Assembly: GCA_023424585.1 (NCBI GenBank)
Contig: JAFADT010000847.1
Coordinates: 1-5,228, forward strand
DNA length: 5,228 nucleotides
Source of the DNA: Pseudomonadota bacterium
GTDB taxonomy: Bacteria; Myxococcota; Myxococcia; Myxococcales; Myxococcaceae
Direction: 5' to 3'
Below, one piece after another: positions 1-5,228 of this stretch (position 1 is its first letter; each line of letters starts with the position of its first letter). Position numbers and translations under genes: made by a program. The notes below the pieces were generated by a model that ran no database searches, was not told the DNA's origin, and saw nothing but the letters and a program-made list of their open reading frames with translations.

Positions 1-1008
1 GACCCGGACGCCGTGCCGCCACCCGCGAGCGACGCGCCGTTCGCGCCGCCGGATCCGGACCGCCTGCGCACCGAGCCGCAGGCGCCGTTGACGGAGGGCG
101 CGCGGGACGTGCGCCCGGAGTCCATCCGGGATGAGACCGCGACGGCCGCCTCGCGCTTCCGCCCGCCGCCGGAGGACAACGGCATGTACCTGGACGGCCA
201 GCGCCGCCGGGGGCCGTTCCTGTCCGGCCCCGGCAGCATGCGCTTCGTGCTGCACCACACGGCCCTGGGCGCGCTGGGCGGCTTCTTCACGCAGGCGTTC
301 TCCAAGGAGTTCAACTTCGACCGCAGCTCGCGTGAGTCCATGCTCGCGGGCACGCTCATCGGCGCGGGCCTGGGCTTCGGCGCCTCCGCGTGGTGGCAGT
401 TCAACAACTGGGTGGACACGCCCATGGCGAACTTCACCATCCTCAACTCGGGGATCGGCGGCATGTTCCTCGCGGGCTTCATGGACCTCATCACCCAGGA
501 CGCGGGCGTGCTCACCTGGTCCGCGTTCCTGGGCGCGGAGCTGGGCGCGTGGCTGACGGCGGGCATCGGCGGCGGGCAGCTGCCGCTCTCGGATGGCCTG
601 CTGGTGGCCTCTGGCGCGGGCTGGGCGGCGGCGTACAGCGCGCTGTTCCTGGCCATCGTGCACTTCTCCGGCACGTCCATCTCCGGCAAGACGTGGAAGG
701 ACATGCTGCTCATCTCCCCGGGCGTGGGCGCGGGCGTGCTGGCCCTGGCGACCATGCGCTACAACCCCACGGCGTCGCAGATCCTGCGCGCGGACATGTT
801 CGGCGCGGGCGTGGGCGCGGCGGTGCTGCTCATCTCCGGCCTCGTGCTCGGCGGCTTCAACCAGTCCACCCCCTATGTGCTGTCCTTCCTGGGCTCCGCG
901 GGCGCCATCACCACCGTGAGCCTCCTGTGGGAGGAGAGCGTGGACCGGTCCGCCATGCGCAGCTCGCACAGCTCCAAGGACCGGCCCTACAAGAACGTCT
1001 GGTGGTAG
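1..1008 (+). CDS. Glycine-rich polytopic membrane protein, 5' partial
   Basis: The reading frame is open from the first base of the window to a TAG at 1006-1008, so the gene probably begins upstream; the GTG at 13 is only the first possible start inside the window. I do not recognise the family. Counting from that GTG, residues 1 to about 70 are a Pro/Asp/Arg-rich, probably disordered linker. From about residue 78 to 305 there are roughly eight hydrophobic stretches (near 78-97, 109-128, 142-162, 165-186, 192-217, 230-247, 261-281, 287-305), rich in Gly and Ala with GxxxG or GxGxG spacing such as GAGLGFGAS, GVGAGV and GAGVGAA. This suggests tightly packed transmembrane helices. The tail after 305 is short and polar, ending KNVWW. 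An inner-membrane location is inferred; a signal sequence or further domain may lie upstream. No catalytic motif is visible. The next gene follows on the same strand after 67 bases. Confidence 0.8.
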   Translation, partial: DPDAVPPPASDAPFAPPDPDRLRTEPQAPLTEGARDVRPESIRDETATAASRFRPPPEDNGMYLDGQRRRGPFLSGPGSMRFVLHHTALGALGGFFTQAFSKEFNFDRSSRESMLAGTLIGAGLGFGASAWWQFNNWVDTPMANFTILNSGIGGMFLAGFMDLITQDAGVLTWSAFLGAELGAWLTAGIGGGQLPLSDGLLVASGAGWAAAYSALFLAIVHFSGTSISGKTWKDMLLISPGVGAGVLALATMRYNPTASQILRADMFGAGVGAAVLLISGLVLGGFNQSTPYVLSFLGSAGAITTVSLLWEESVDRSAMRSSHSSKDRPYKNVWW

Positions 1009-1034
1009 ACGGCCTGGCGGACGGGCGGGCAGGC

Positions 1035-1064
1035 GTGATGGCGCGCGGGAAGCGGCGGCATCAC
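1035..1064. repeat. Imperfect inverted repeat (possible terminator-like hairpin)
   Basis: GTGATG at 1035-1040 is the exact reverse complement of CATCAC at 1059-1064. After one G/G mismatch (1041/1058) the pairing resumes as CGC (1042-1044) with GCG (1055-1057), leaving a 10-base loop. The structure lies 27 bases after the stop of the membrane-protein gene and ends 11 bases before the next ATG. No T-run follows on the plus strand (the next bases are CTTCCCC), so it is not a classical intrinsic terminator. It could be a terminator without a U-tract, a 5'-UTR structure of the next gene, or chance in GC-rich DNA. Confidence 0.35.
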
Positions 1065-1075
1065 CTTCCCCGGGT

Positions 1076-2221
1076 ATGGCGCGCGTCCTCCCGTTCTCGG
1101 CCCTCCTGACCTCGCTGGGCTCCTCGCTGGAGCCCGGGGACGGTCCCCCTCGCGGCAACGCGGCCCCCATGCCCACGCACGTGCGGCCCCTGCTGGAGGC
1201 CGCCAACCCGAGCGCGGAGCTGCGCCGGCTGCGGGACTCGGGCGGTCTGCTGAAGGACGCACGGCCCGCCCTCTACGTCGTGGAGCTGCACGGCCCCGGG
1301 GGCCGGTTCTCCGGCCCCCCGGTGCGCTACCTCCTGTGCGCGCTGACGCCGGACGCGGTGCCGTCGCTGGAGCAGGACCCGTACCGCCCCCGCGCATGGG
1401 AGGTGGAGCCCGCGGTCACCCTGGTGGCGGATGACCATGGGGCGCTCCGGGCCCTCCTGGCGGAGGCCGCCGAGCGCGGCATCTCCGTCTGGAAGGGGCA
1501 GTACGACGGCAGCCCGGTGTCGCTCCTGCGCATCGAGCCGTCCCCGGTGTCCAAGCGCCTGCAGGCCGTGCTGGATGAGGCCCCCATGCGGCCCCTGGCG
1601 GCCCTGAGCGAGCAGGGCCAGACGCTGGCCGCGGTGGTGCCCCTGTCCGAGCCCGGCCTGGAGCTGTGTCCCATCCACCGCGCCTTGAAGGGCGTGGAGA
1701 CCTTCCAGGAGGACACCTTCCTCACCCTGGTGTCCGCCTACGCGCGCGTGACGGAGCTGGACGCGCCCCTCACCACGCCGCAGGGGCTGGCCGCGGCGCG
1801 CGAGCGGCTGGCCACGCTGGTGCCCGGCCAGCACGCGGTGCTGCTGGTGCTGCCGGGAGGCCGGGGCCGCATCCTGCGCTTCCGGCAGGGGCTGGACCTG
1901 GCGCACCTCAAGGGCGCGCCGCGAAACCCCACGCTGCGCAGCCTGGACCTGGCGCTGCTCAACGCGCTGGTGCTGCGCACGGTGCTGGGCATCCAGGAGC
2001 CGGAGGCGTCCGGGCATCCGCAGGTGTTCCCGGTGCACGGGCTGGAGGCGCTGGTGGCGGGCGTGGAGGCCGGCACGTTCCAGGCGGGCTTCGCGCTCAA
2101 CCCACCGCCGGTGTGGGAGGTGCGGGCGGTGATGGAGGCCCAGGCCACGCTGCCGCCGCGCACCCTGCGCGTGGAGCCGCGCGTGCCCGCGGGGCTGCTC
2201 TTCCTGGATCCGGAAGCCTGA
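1076..2221 (+). CDS. Divergent DUF1015 family protein
   Basis: This 381-residue protein is assigned to DUF1015 (COG4198; function unknown) by recalled family patterns. The start (MARVLPF) matches the usual N-terminal PF-x-A-L region. Residues 45-70 fit the family's segment with Leu/Arg-rich spacing followed by PALYVVE. Residues 193-206 hold PGLELCPIHRALKG, like the family's conserved His-Arg segment. Residues 289-306 hold SLDLALLNALVL..LGI, and 338-376 hold GFALNPPPVWEVRAV followed by LPPRTL and PAGLLF, the typical C-terminal block. Two usual hallmarks are absent: the N-terminal APPYDV segment (about residues 18-36 here are unrelated Gly/Pro-rich sequence) and the central DGHHRYE signature, where residues 172-183 read RPLAALSEQGQT. 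It is also somewhat shorter than typical members. The ATG is chosen for its N-terminal similarity; no good Shine-Dalgarno precedes it. No signal peptide or membrane segment is seen, so it is probably cytoplasmic. The methyltransferase gene starts 11 bases after its stop. Confidence 0.85.
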   Translation: MARVLPFSALLTSLGSSLEPGDGPPRGNAAPMPTHVRPLLEAANPSAELRRLRDSGGLLKDARPALYVVELHGPGGRFSGPPVRYLLCALTPDAVPSLEQDPYRPRAWEVEPAVTLVADDHGALRALLAEAAERGISVWKGQYDGSPVSLLRIEPSPVSKRLQAVLDEAPMRPLAALSEQGQTLAAVVPLSEPGLELCPIHRALKGVETFQEDTFLTLVSAYARVTELDAPLTTPQGLAAARERLATLVPGQHAVLLVLPGGRGRILRFRQGLDLAHLKGAPRNPTLRSLDLALLNALVLRTVLGIQEPEASGHPQVFPVHGLEALVAGVEAGTFQAGFALNPPPVWEVRAVMEAQATLPPRTLRVEPRVPAGLLFLDPEA

Positions 2222-2232
2222 CGGCCCGCCAC

Positions 2233-3027
2233 GTGCGTGCGCTGACCGGCACCGCGCAGGACTGGCCCCACCGGGTGCGGCTGCGATTGGAGCCCGGCCC
2301 GGGGGAGACGCTCGACGCCATCTGCGGCGGCGACGTGCAGGTGCTCCAGCGCCGGGGCGGCTACCGCTTCACCCTGGACCCCGTGCTGCTGGCGCACTTC
2401 GCGGTGTTCGAGGCGGGGGCGCACCGGGGGCGGTTGATCGACCTGGGCACCGGGTGCGGCATCATCCCGCTGGTGCTGGCCCGCAGGCTGGGGCGCACGG
2501 ACATCACCGCGCTGGAGCTACAGCCGGGCCTGTTCTCCCTGGCCGAGCGCAACGTGTACCTGAACCGCTGCGAGGGCGCGGTGACGCTGGTGCAGGGGGA
2601 CCTGCGCCATGTGGCGGAGACCTTCCCGGCGAGCAGCTTCGGCCACGTGCTGTGCAATCCGCCCTACCGCGCGCGCACCGCGGGCCAGAGCAACCTGTCC
2701 CGGGAGAAGGCGCTCGCGCGGCATGAGATTGCCTGCGAGCTGCCGGAGGTGGTGCGCGCGGCGGCCTACCTGCTGGTGCCCCGGGGCGCGCTGTGCATGG
2801 TGTATCCGGCGTCGCGCTTCAGCGAGCTGGTGTCGGTGCTGCGCACGCTGCAACTGGAGCCGCGCACGGTGCGCATGGTGCACCCGCGCGCGGACCGGCC
2901 CGCGAAGCTGGTGCTCCTGCACGCGGTGAAGGGCGGCCGGGCGGACCTCACCGTGCTGCCGCCCCTCCTCGTCCACGCGGACGAGGACGCGGCCTTCACG
3001 GACGAGGTCAACGCCATGGTGGGCTGA
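2233..3027 (+). CDS. trmN6: tRNA1(Val) (adenine(37)-N6)-methyltransferase-like protein (TrmN6/YfiC/YabB family)
   Basis: This is a SAM-dependent class I N6-adenine methyltransferase of COG4123; E. coli TrmN6 methylates A37 of tRNA1(Val) in the cytoplasm. From a GTG at 2233 the product is 264 residues (E. coli enzyme about 245). Visible landmarks are YRFTLDPVLLAHF (44-56), a family hallmark; SAM-binding motif I DLGTGCGIIPL (70-80); the acidic end of strand 2 in ALELQ (Glu95); GDL (122-124); and catalytic motif IV NPPY (142-145). The stretch KALARHEIACEL (159-170), HPRADRPAKLVLLHAVKGG (217-235) and VLPPLLVH (241-248) resemble the Bacillus YabB-like branch more than E. coli YfiC, so the exact substrate is less certain than the chemistry. 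The frame stays open far upstream inside the preceding gene, but that translation is Gly/Ala/Arg shadow; GTG 2233, or GTG 2275 (250 residues), is the likely start. Neither has a well-spaced Shine-Dalgarno, consistent with coupling to the gene 11 bases upstream. Confidence 0.92.
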   Translation: MRALTGTAQDWPHRVRLRLEPGPGETLDAICGGDVQVLQRRGGYRFTLDPVLLAHFAVFEAGAHRGRLIDLGTGCGIIPLVLARRLGRTDITALELQPGLFSLAERNVYLNRCEGAVTLVQGDLRHVAETFPASSFGHVLCNPPYRARTAGQSNLSREKALARHEIACELPEVVRAAAYLLVPRGALCMVYPASRFSELVSVLRTLQLEPRTVRMVHPRADRPAKLVLLHAVKGGRADLTVLPPLLVHADEDAAFTDEVNAMVG

Positions 3028-3072
3028 CACCGCATGCGCTTTTCGCTTCACCTCGGGTGGGGCGGGGCAGGG

Positions 3073-3093
3073 TAGACTCCCCGGCCTCGGGGA
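3073..3093 (+). promoter_or_regulatory. Promoter-like hexamer with adjoining GC hairpin
   Basis: In the 100-base gap before the outer-membrane protein gene, TAGACT (3073-3078) resembles a -10 element (TAnnnT). The best -35-like candidate, CTTCAC at 3046-3051, is about 21 bases away, which is too far for a good sigma-70 match. Overlapping its last base is a perfect 6-bp stem, TCCCCG (3078-3083) with CGGGGA (3088-3093) around a GCCT loop. No T-run follows, so an intrinsic terminator for the methyltransferase gene is only weakly supported. The region plausibly holds the promoter of the next gene, but exact elements are uncertain. Confidence 0.25.
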
Positions 3094-3116
3094 TGGGACC
3101 GGCCGCCCCGTCTAGC

Positions 3117-3133
3117 GAAGGCAGGGTGTGATG
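3117..3133 (+). promoter_or_regulatory. Ribosome binding site and double start GTG-ATG
   Basis: GAAGG (3117-3121) and AGGG (3123-3126) lie just ahead of adjacent in-frame GTG (3128) and ATG (3131). GAAGG is 6 bases from the GTG and 9 from the ATG, while AGGG is 4 bases from the ATG. This is the best Shine-Dalgarno-like sequence of any start in the window. It supports a start here over the internal ATG at 3155, but cannot separate the two adjacent codons; ATG is preferred as the stronger codon. Confidence 0.55.
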
Positions 3134-4111
3134 CGCGCGGACTTCCGCCTCGCCATGCGGCGGCGACTCCTGGCCCGGATGGCGCCGGTCCTGCTCGGCT
3201 GGGCCGTGGCGGTGCTGCTCCCCGGCGCTCCGGCCTGGGCCCAGACGCATGCGGATCGGCTCTACCTGAGCTACGGCCTCTCCGGGGGTGGCTCGCTGGA
3301 AGCGGGGGGCGTCCATGTCAAGGAGCGGCGGACCCTGGAGCTGCGCGTGCCGCTTCCGCCGCTCGTCCTGGGGCGCACGTACCTGCTGCCGTCGGTGGGC
3401 TATGAGACGCGGTGGATGGGCGCGGACGTGCCCGCCTTGGAGGACGACGCGGTGGACCGGCAGTTCCACCGCATCCAGCTGGGCCTCACGGCCGTCCGTC
3501 CCCTGGCGCCGCGCTGGTTGCTCGTCACGGGCGTGACGGCCAGCACCCGCACGGACTTCCAGTCCTCCTTCGACCTGGCGCTGGACACGTCCTGGGTGGC
3601 GTTCGCGATGGCCAGCTACCAACTGGGGGACACGCCCGGGCTCGGGCTGACGTTCGGCCTGGTCGCGCTGTGGCCCTTCGACAAGGTGCCGGTGATTCCC
3701 ATGCTGAGCCTGACCTACAACCGGGGCCCGTACGTCCTGGAGGTGGGCCTGCCCCGGCTCACCCTGCTGCGCAAGCTGGGCGACACCGTGGAGCTGGGGT
3801 TGGTGGGGGCGCTGGACATGCAGGTGCTCCGCACCCGCTTCGAGCCGGAGCTCCAGGCGATAGGCGCCAGCTACCTGCGCGAGACGCAGGTCCGCGTGGG
3901 GCCCACCGTCAACGTCCACCTGGGCCGCGACCTGTGGCTGAGCTCGTCGGTGGGCCTGTCGTTGATCAACGACTACGCGCTGCTGGACCGCGAGCGCGAC
4001 AGCCTGAAGGTCCCCGGGCTGGACATGGGGCCCGCGCCGTACGGCCGCGTCGTGCTCGGCTGGCGGCCCCGTCCCCAGGCGAAGGCGAAGCGCGCGCGCC
4101 CGGCGCCCTGA
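3131..4111 (+). CDS. Exported outer-membrane beta-barrel protein, DUF6268-like
   Basis: The 326-residue product begins with a classical signal peptide: basic residues (MRRRLLAR, 9-16), a hydrophobic core (about 17-32) and an AWA cleavage site after residue 37, leaving a mature protein starting QTHADRLYLSY. The mature part is made of short alternating hydrophobic/polar segments, for example LYLSYGLSGGGSLE, RTLELRVPLPPL, HRIQLGLTAVRPL, GLGLTFGLVALWPF, YVLEVGLPRLTLL, TVELGLVGALDMQVL and LWLSSSVGLSLIND, as expected for outer-membrane beta strands. The run from TDFQSSFDL (141) through VPVIPMLSLTYN (186-197) to GLPRLTLL resembles DUF6268 barrels from memory; function is unknown. The barrel seems to end near VVLGW (307-311), followed by a basic tail (KAKRARPAP) instead of a terminal aromatic residue. 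GTG 3128 directly precedes ATG 3131; GAAGG (3117-3121) or AGGG (3123-3126) can serve as ribosome binding site, and ATG 3155 is a third option that would also keep the signal peptide. Confidence 0.85.
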   Translation: MRADFRLAMRRRLLARMAPVLLGWAVAVLLPGAPAWAQTHADRLYLSYGLSGGGSLEAGGVHVKERRTLELRVPLPPLVLGRTYLLPSVGYETRWMGADVPALEDDAVDRQFHRIQLGLTAVRPLAPRWLLVTGVTASTRTDFQSSFDLALDTSWVAFAMASYQLGDTPGLGLTFGLVALWPFDKVPVIPMLSLTYNRGPYVLEVGLPRLTLLRKLGDTVELGLVGALDMQVLRTRFEPELQAIGASYLRETQVRVGPTVNVHLGRDLWLSSSVGLSLINDYALLDRERDSLKVPGLDMGPAPYGRVVLGWRPRPQAKAKRARPAP

Positions 4112-4253
4112 AGCGCCACACCGTCTGGTAGACCAGCGCGCGCGCAAAGCCCGCCCCCGCCTTCCCATGGCGGGTCGCGGCTCCCTGTCGGGCCACGGTA
4201 TCCCGTACGGACTATCCGGCTGAAAACAGTGAAGGCGGCTTGCCTGCTCCTCC
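4112..4253. other. Convergent intergenic region with short palindromes
   Basis: This 142-base gap separates two genes facing each other, so it should hold transcription stops for both. I see only short elements: CTGGT-AG-ACCAG (4125-4136), whose 2-base loop is too small for a good hairpin; the perfect 8-base palindrome CCGTACGG (4203-4210); and, for minus-strand transcripts, a weak 4-bp AGGC/GCCT stem near 4232-4244 followed several bases later by a TTTT (plus-strand AAAA at 4223-4226). None is a convincing intrinsic terminator, so Rho-dependent ending is possible. No open reading frame or RNA gene is supported here. Confidence 0.4.
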
Positions 4254-4259
4254 CTAGGG
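4252..4259. repeat. CCCTAGGG palindrome over a stop codon
   Basis: A perfect 8-base palindrome spans the TAG stop of the minus-strand gene (4254-4256). Because a stop codon fixes three of its bases and the surroundings are G/C runs, it may be coincidental. Confidence 0.3.
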
Positions 4260-5228
4260 GGTGGACCTGGCGCGCTCGGCGGCCTGGCGCTCCTCGCGGC
4301 ACCAGGCCAGCTGCTCCTGGAGGGTGGCGAGCGGCACGGCCAGCTCCAGCTTGAAGGACGAGCCGTCCGGTCGGACCTTCGCGAAGTCCAGGAGCTGCGC
4401 CAGGTCCTCCTTGCCGTCCGCCTGCGCCTTCATCCGCGCCATGGACAGCGCGCCGCCCAGGGACTTGCCCAGGTCCGTCATCTTCTCCGCGTCCATGCCC
4501 GTCACGTTGGCCACCATGGCCACGTCGCCGCTGGTGTCCAGGTGCAGCTCCACGTTCTGGGCCACGTCCTTCAGCCGCTGCGCCAGCTCCGATTGCTCCG
4601 GCCCCAGCAGCTTCGCCAGGGTCTCCACCGCCAGGACGCCGTACATCTCGCCATAGGTGCTGTTCTCGTCGAGGAGCGGCGGCCCGTCCTCCGCCCCGCG
4701 CCCGTCCATGCGGTCCAGCACCGTCTTCACCGTGTCCGGCGTCGAGCCGAACACCAGCATCTGGTTGTTCCAGGTGCCCACCGCCGCGTCCATGCGCCCG
4801 CGCTGCGTGCCGCCGTCCGCCAGGGCGATGGTCGTGTCGCCCCCCTCGTACACCCGCGCGCCCGGGCCGTGGTCGGACGACACGCGCCCGCCCAGCAGCT
4901 CCTCGTAGCGCGCCTTGCTGAAGTCACCGGAGAGGATGACGCCCTCGTCGGTGATGACCAGCCGGTCCAGGTCCTGGAGCGGATCCACGCCGCTCATCGC
5001 CTTGAACTGCTCCAGGTTCTTGCCGCCGTCGCGCAAGAGGCAGTCCATGAGCAGCTCGCCCACGGGCGAGTAGCGCAGCGCGTTCGCTTCAATCACCACC
5101 GCCGTGCGGCCCGGTCCCCGGGGCAGCGCCGCGAGCAGCGGATCCCTCGGCTTCACGGGCGCGGCCGCGCCCGCGTCCACCGCCGCGGGCATCACCCACG
5201 TGCGCCGCTTCTCCGCGCGCGCCACGTC
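4254..5228 (-). CDS. Probable exported hypothetical protein with two similar halves, 5' partial
   Basis: The minus-strand frame runs open from the right window edge to a TAG at 4256-4254. A GTG at 5225 exists, but the frame continues beyond the window, so the true N-terminus, possibly with a signal peptide or lipobox, is missing. I do not recognise the family with confidence. Numbered from that GTG (323 residues), 1-38 is an Ala/Pro-rich linker (AAVDAGAAAPVKP), typical after an export signal. Residues 41-172 form a first alpha/beta unit including SPVGELLMDCL, GVDPLQDLDRLVITDEGVIL and LVFGSTPDTVKTVLD. Residues 191-308 form a second unit including YGVLAVETLAKLLG, VELHLDTSGDVAMVANV and SFKLELAVPLATLQEQLAW. 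Both units share a helix, then strands, then a helix ending in LGG, suggesting duplication, reminiscent of DUF3352-type proteins. One Cys lies in each half (62 and 309). A periplasmic location is inferred. It converges with the barrel-protein gene, so the two are not co-transcribed. Confidence 0.8.
   Translation of the reverse strand, partial: DVARAEKRRTWVMPAAVDAGAAAPVKPRDPLLAALPRGPGRTAVVIEANALRYSPVGELLMDCLLRDGGKNLEQFKAMSGVDPLQDLDRLVITDEGVILSGDFSKARYEELLGGRVSSDHGPGARVYEGGDTTIALADGGTQRGRMDAAVGTWNNQMLVFGSTPDTVKTVLDRMDGRGAEDGPPLLDENSTYGEMYGVLAVETLAKLLGPEQSELAQRLKDVAQNVELHLDTSGDVAMVANVTGMDAEKMTDLGKSLGGALSMARMKAQADGKEDLAQLLDFAKVRPDGSSFKLELAVPLATLQEQLAWCREERQAAERARSTP

Noticed and set aside
390..1109. 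Plus-strand frame of 239 codons overlapping the membrane-protein gene
   Set aside because: Gly/Arg/His-rich shadow translation; the competing frame gives coherent membrane helices and is open from the window edge.
1061..2038. Long minus-strand open frame (325 codons) opposite the DUF1015-like gene
   Set aside because: Its composition is dominated by Arg, Gln, Gly and His, with no recognisable domain. The opposite strand carries a clear family match.
1666..2232. Upstream open extension of the methyltransferase frame, beginning at ATG 1666
   Set aside because: It overlaps the well-supported DUF1015-like gene in another frame, and its translation is low-complexity Gly/Ala/Arg/Pro. The methyltransferase similarity begins only after about 2270.
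4125..4136. CTGGTAGACCAG as a terminator
   Set aside because: A loop of two bases is too small and no T-run follows.
3008..4168. Long minus-strand open frame (386 codons) opposite the barrel-protein gene
   Set aside because: The product is Arg/Gln/His/Ala-rich without motifs, as produced antisense to GC-rich genes. The plus-strand frame has a signal peptide and strand pattern.
4261..4908. Plus-strand frames (131 and 83 codons) opposite the right-hand gene
   Set aside because: Ser/Arg-rich shadows with no ribosome binding site or motif; the minus-strand frame has coherent alpha/beta sequence through the whole length.
1..5228. Defence system, CRISPR array, mobile element, tRNA or phage gene
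   Set aside because: None of the reading frames shows nuclease, helicase, transposase, integrase or toxin motifs. There are no spaced direct repeats and no tRNA-like cloverleaf, and composition is even across the window.

Overview
The window is GC-rich DNA with strong G/C preference at third codon positions, dense gene packing and weak or absent Shine-Dalgarno sequences. Together with the type of proteins encoded (Gly/Ala/Pro-rich envelope proteins, a DUF1015-type protein, a COG4123 methyltransferase), this suggests a delta-proteobacterial, probably myxobacterial (Myxococcus/Corallococcus-like), chromosome. The assignment is an inference from style and not a database match.

Layout: (1) 1-1008 (+) is the 3' part of a gene for a polytopic, glycine-rich membrane protein, with its N-terminus outside the window. 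(2) A 67-base gap holds an imperfect hairpin at 1035-1064. (3) 1076-2221 (+) encodes a divergent DUF1015-family protein. Eleven bases later, 2233-3027 (+) encodes a TrmN6/YfiC/YabB-type SAM-dependent N6-adenine methyltransferase, and the two probably form one transcription unit. (4) A ~100-base gap carries a 6-bp GC hairpin and a weak promoter-like hexamer. (5) 3131-4111 (+) encodes an exported protein with a clear signal peptide and a predicted outer-membrane beta-barrel (DUF6268-like). (6) A 142-base convergent gap has only short palindromes. (7) 4254-5228 (-) is the 3' part of a gene for a probable exported protein with two similar halves, with its N-terminus beyond the window edge.

The genes do not form an obvious single pathway. 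The only functional pair supported by arrangement is the DUF1015-like gene with the methyltransferase gene. Three of the five products (first, fourth, fifth) look like envelope proteins. I see no tRNA, rRNA, CRISPR array, insertion sequence, toxin-antitoxin pair, phage gene or defence system. The region reads as ordinary chromosomal housekeeping and hypothetical genes. The most unusual points are a DUF1015 protein that has lost the family's signature motif and the internally duplicated C-terminal protein.
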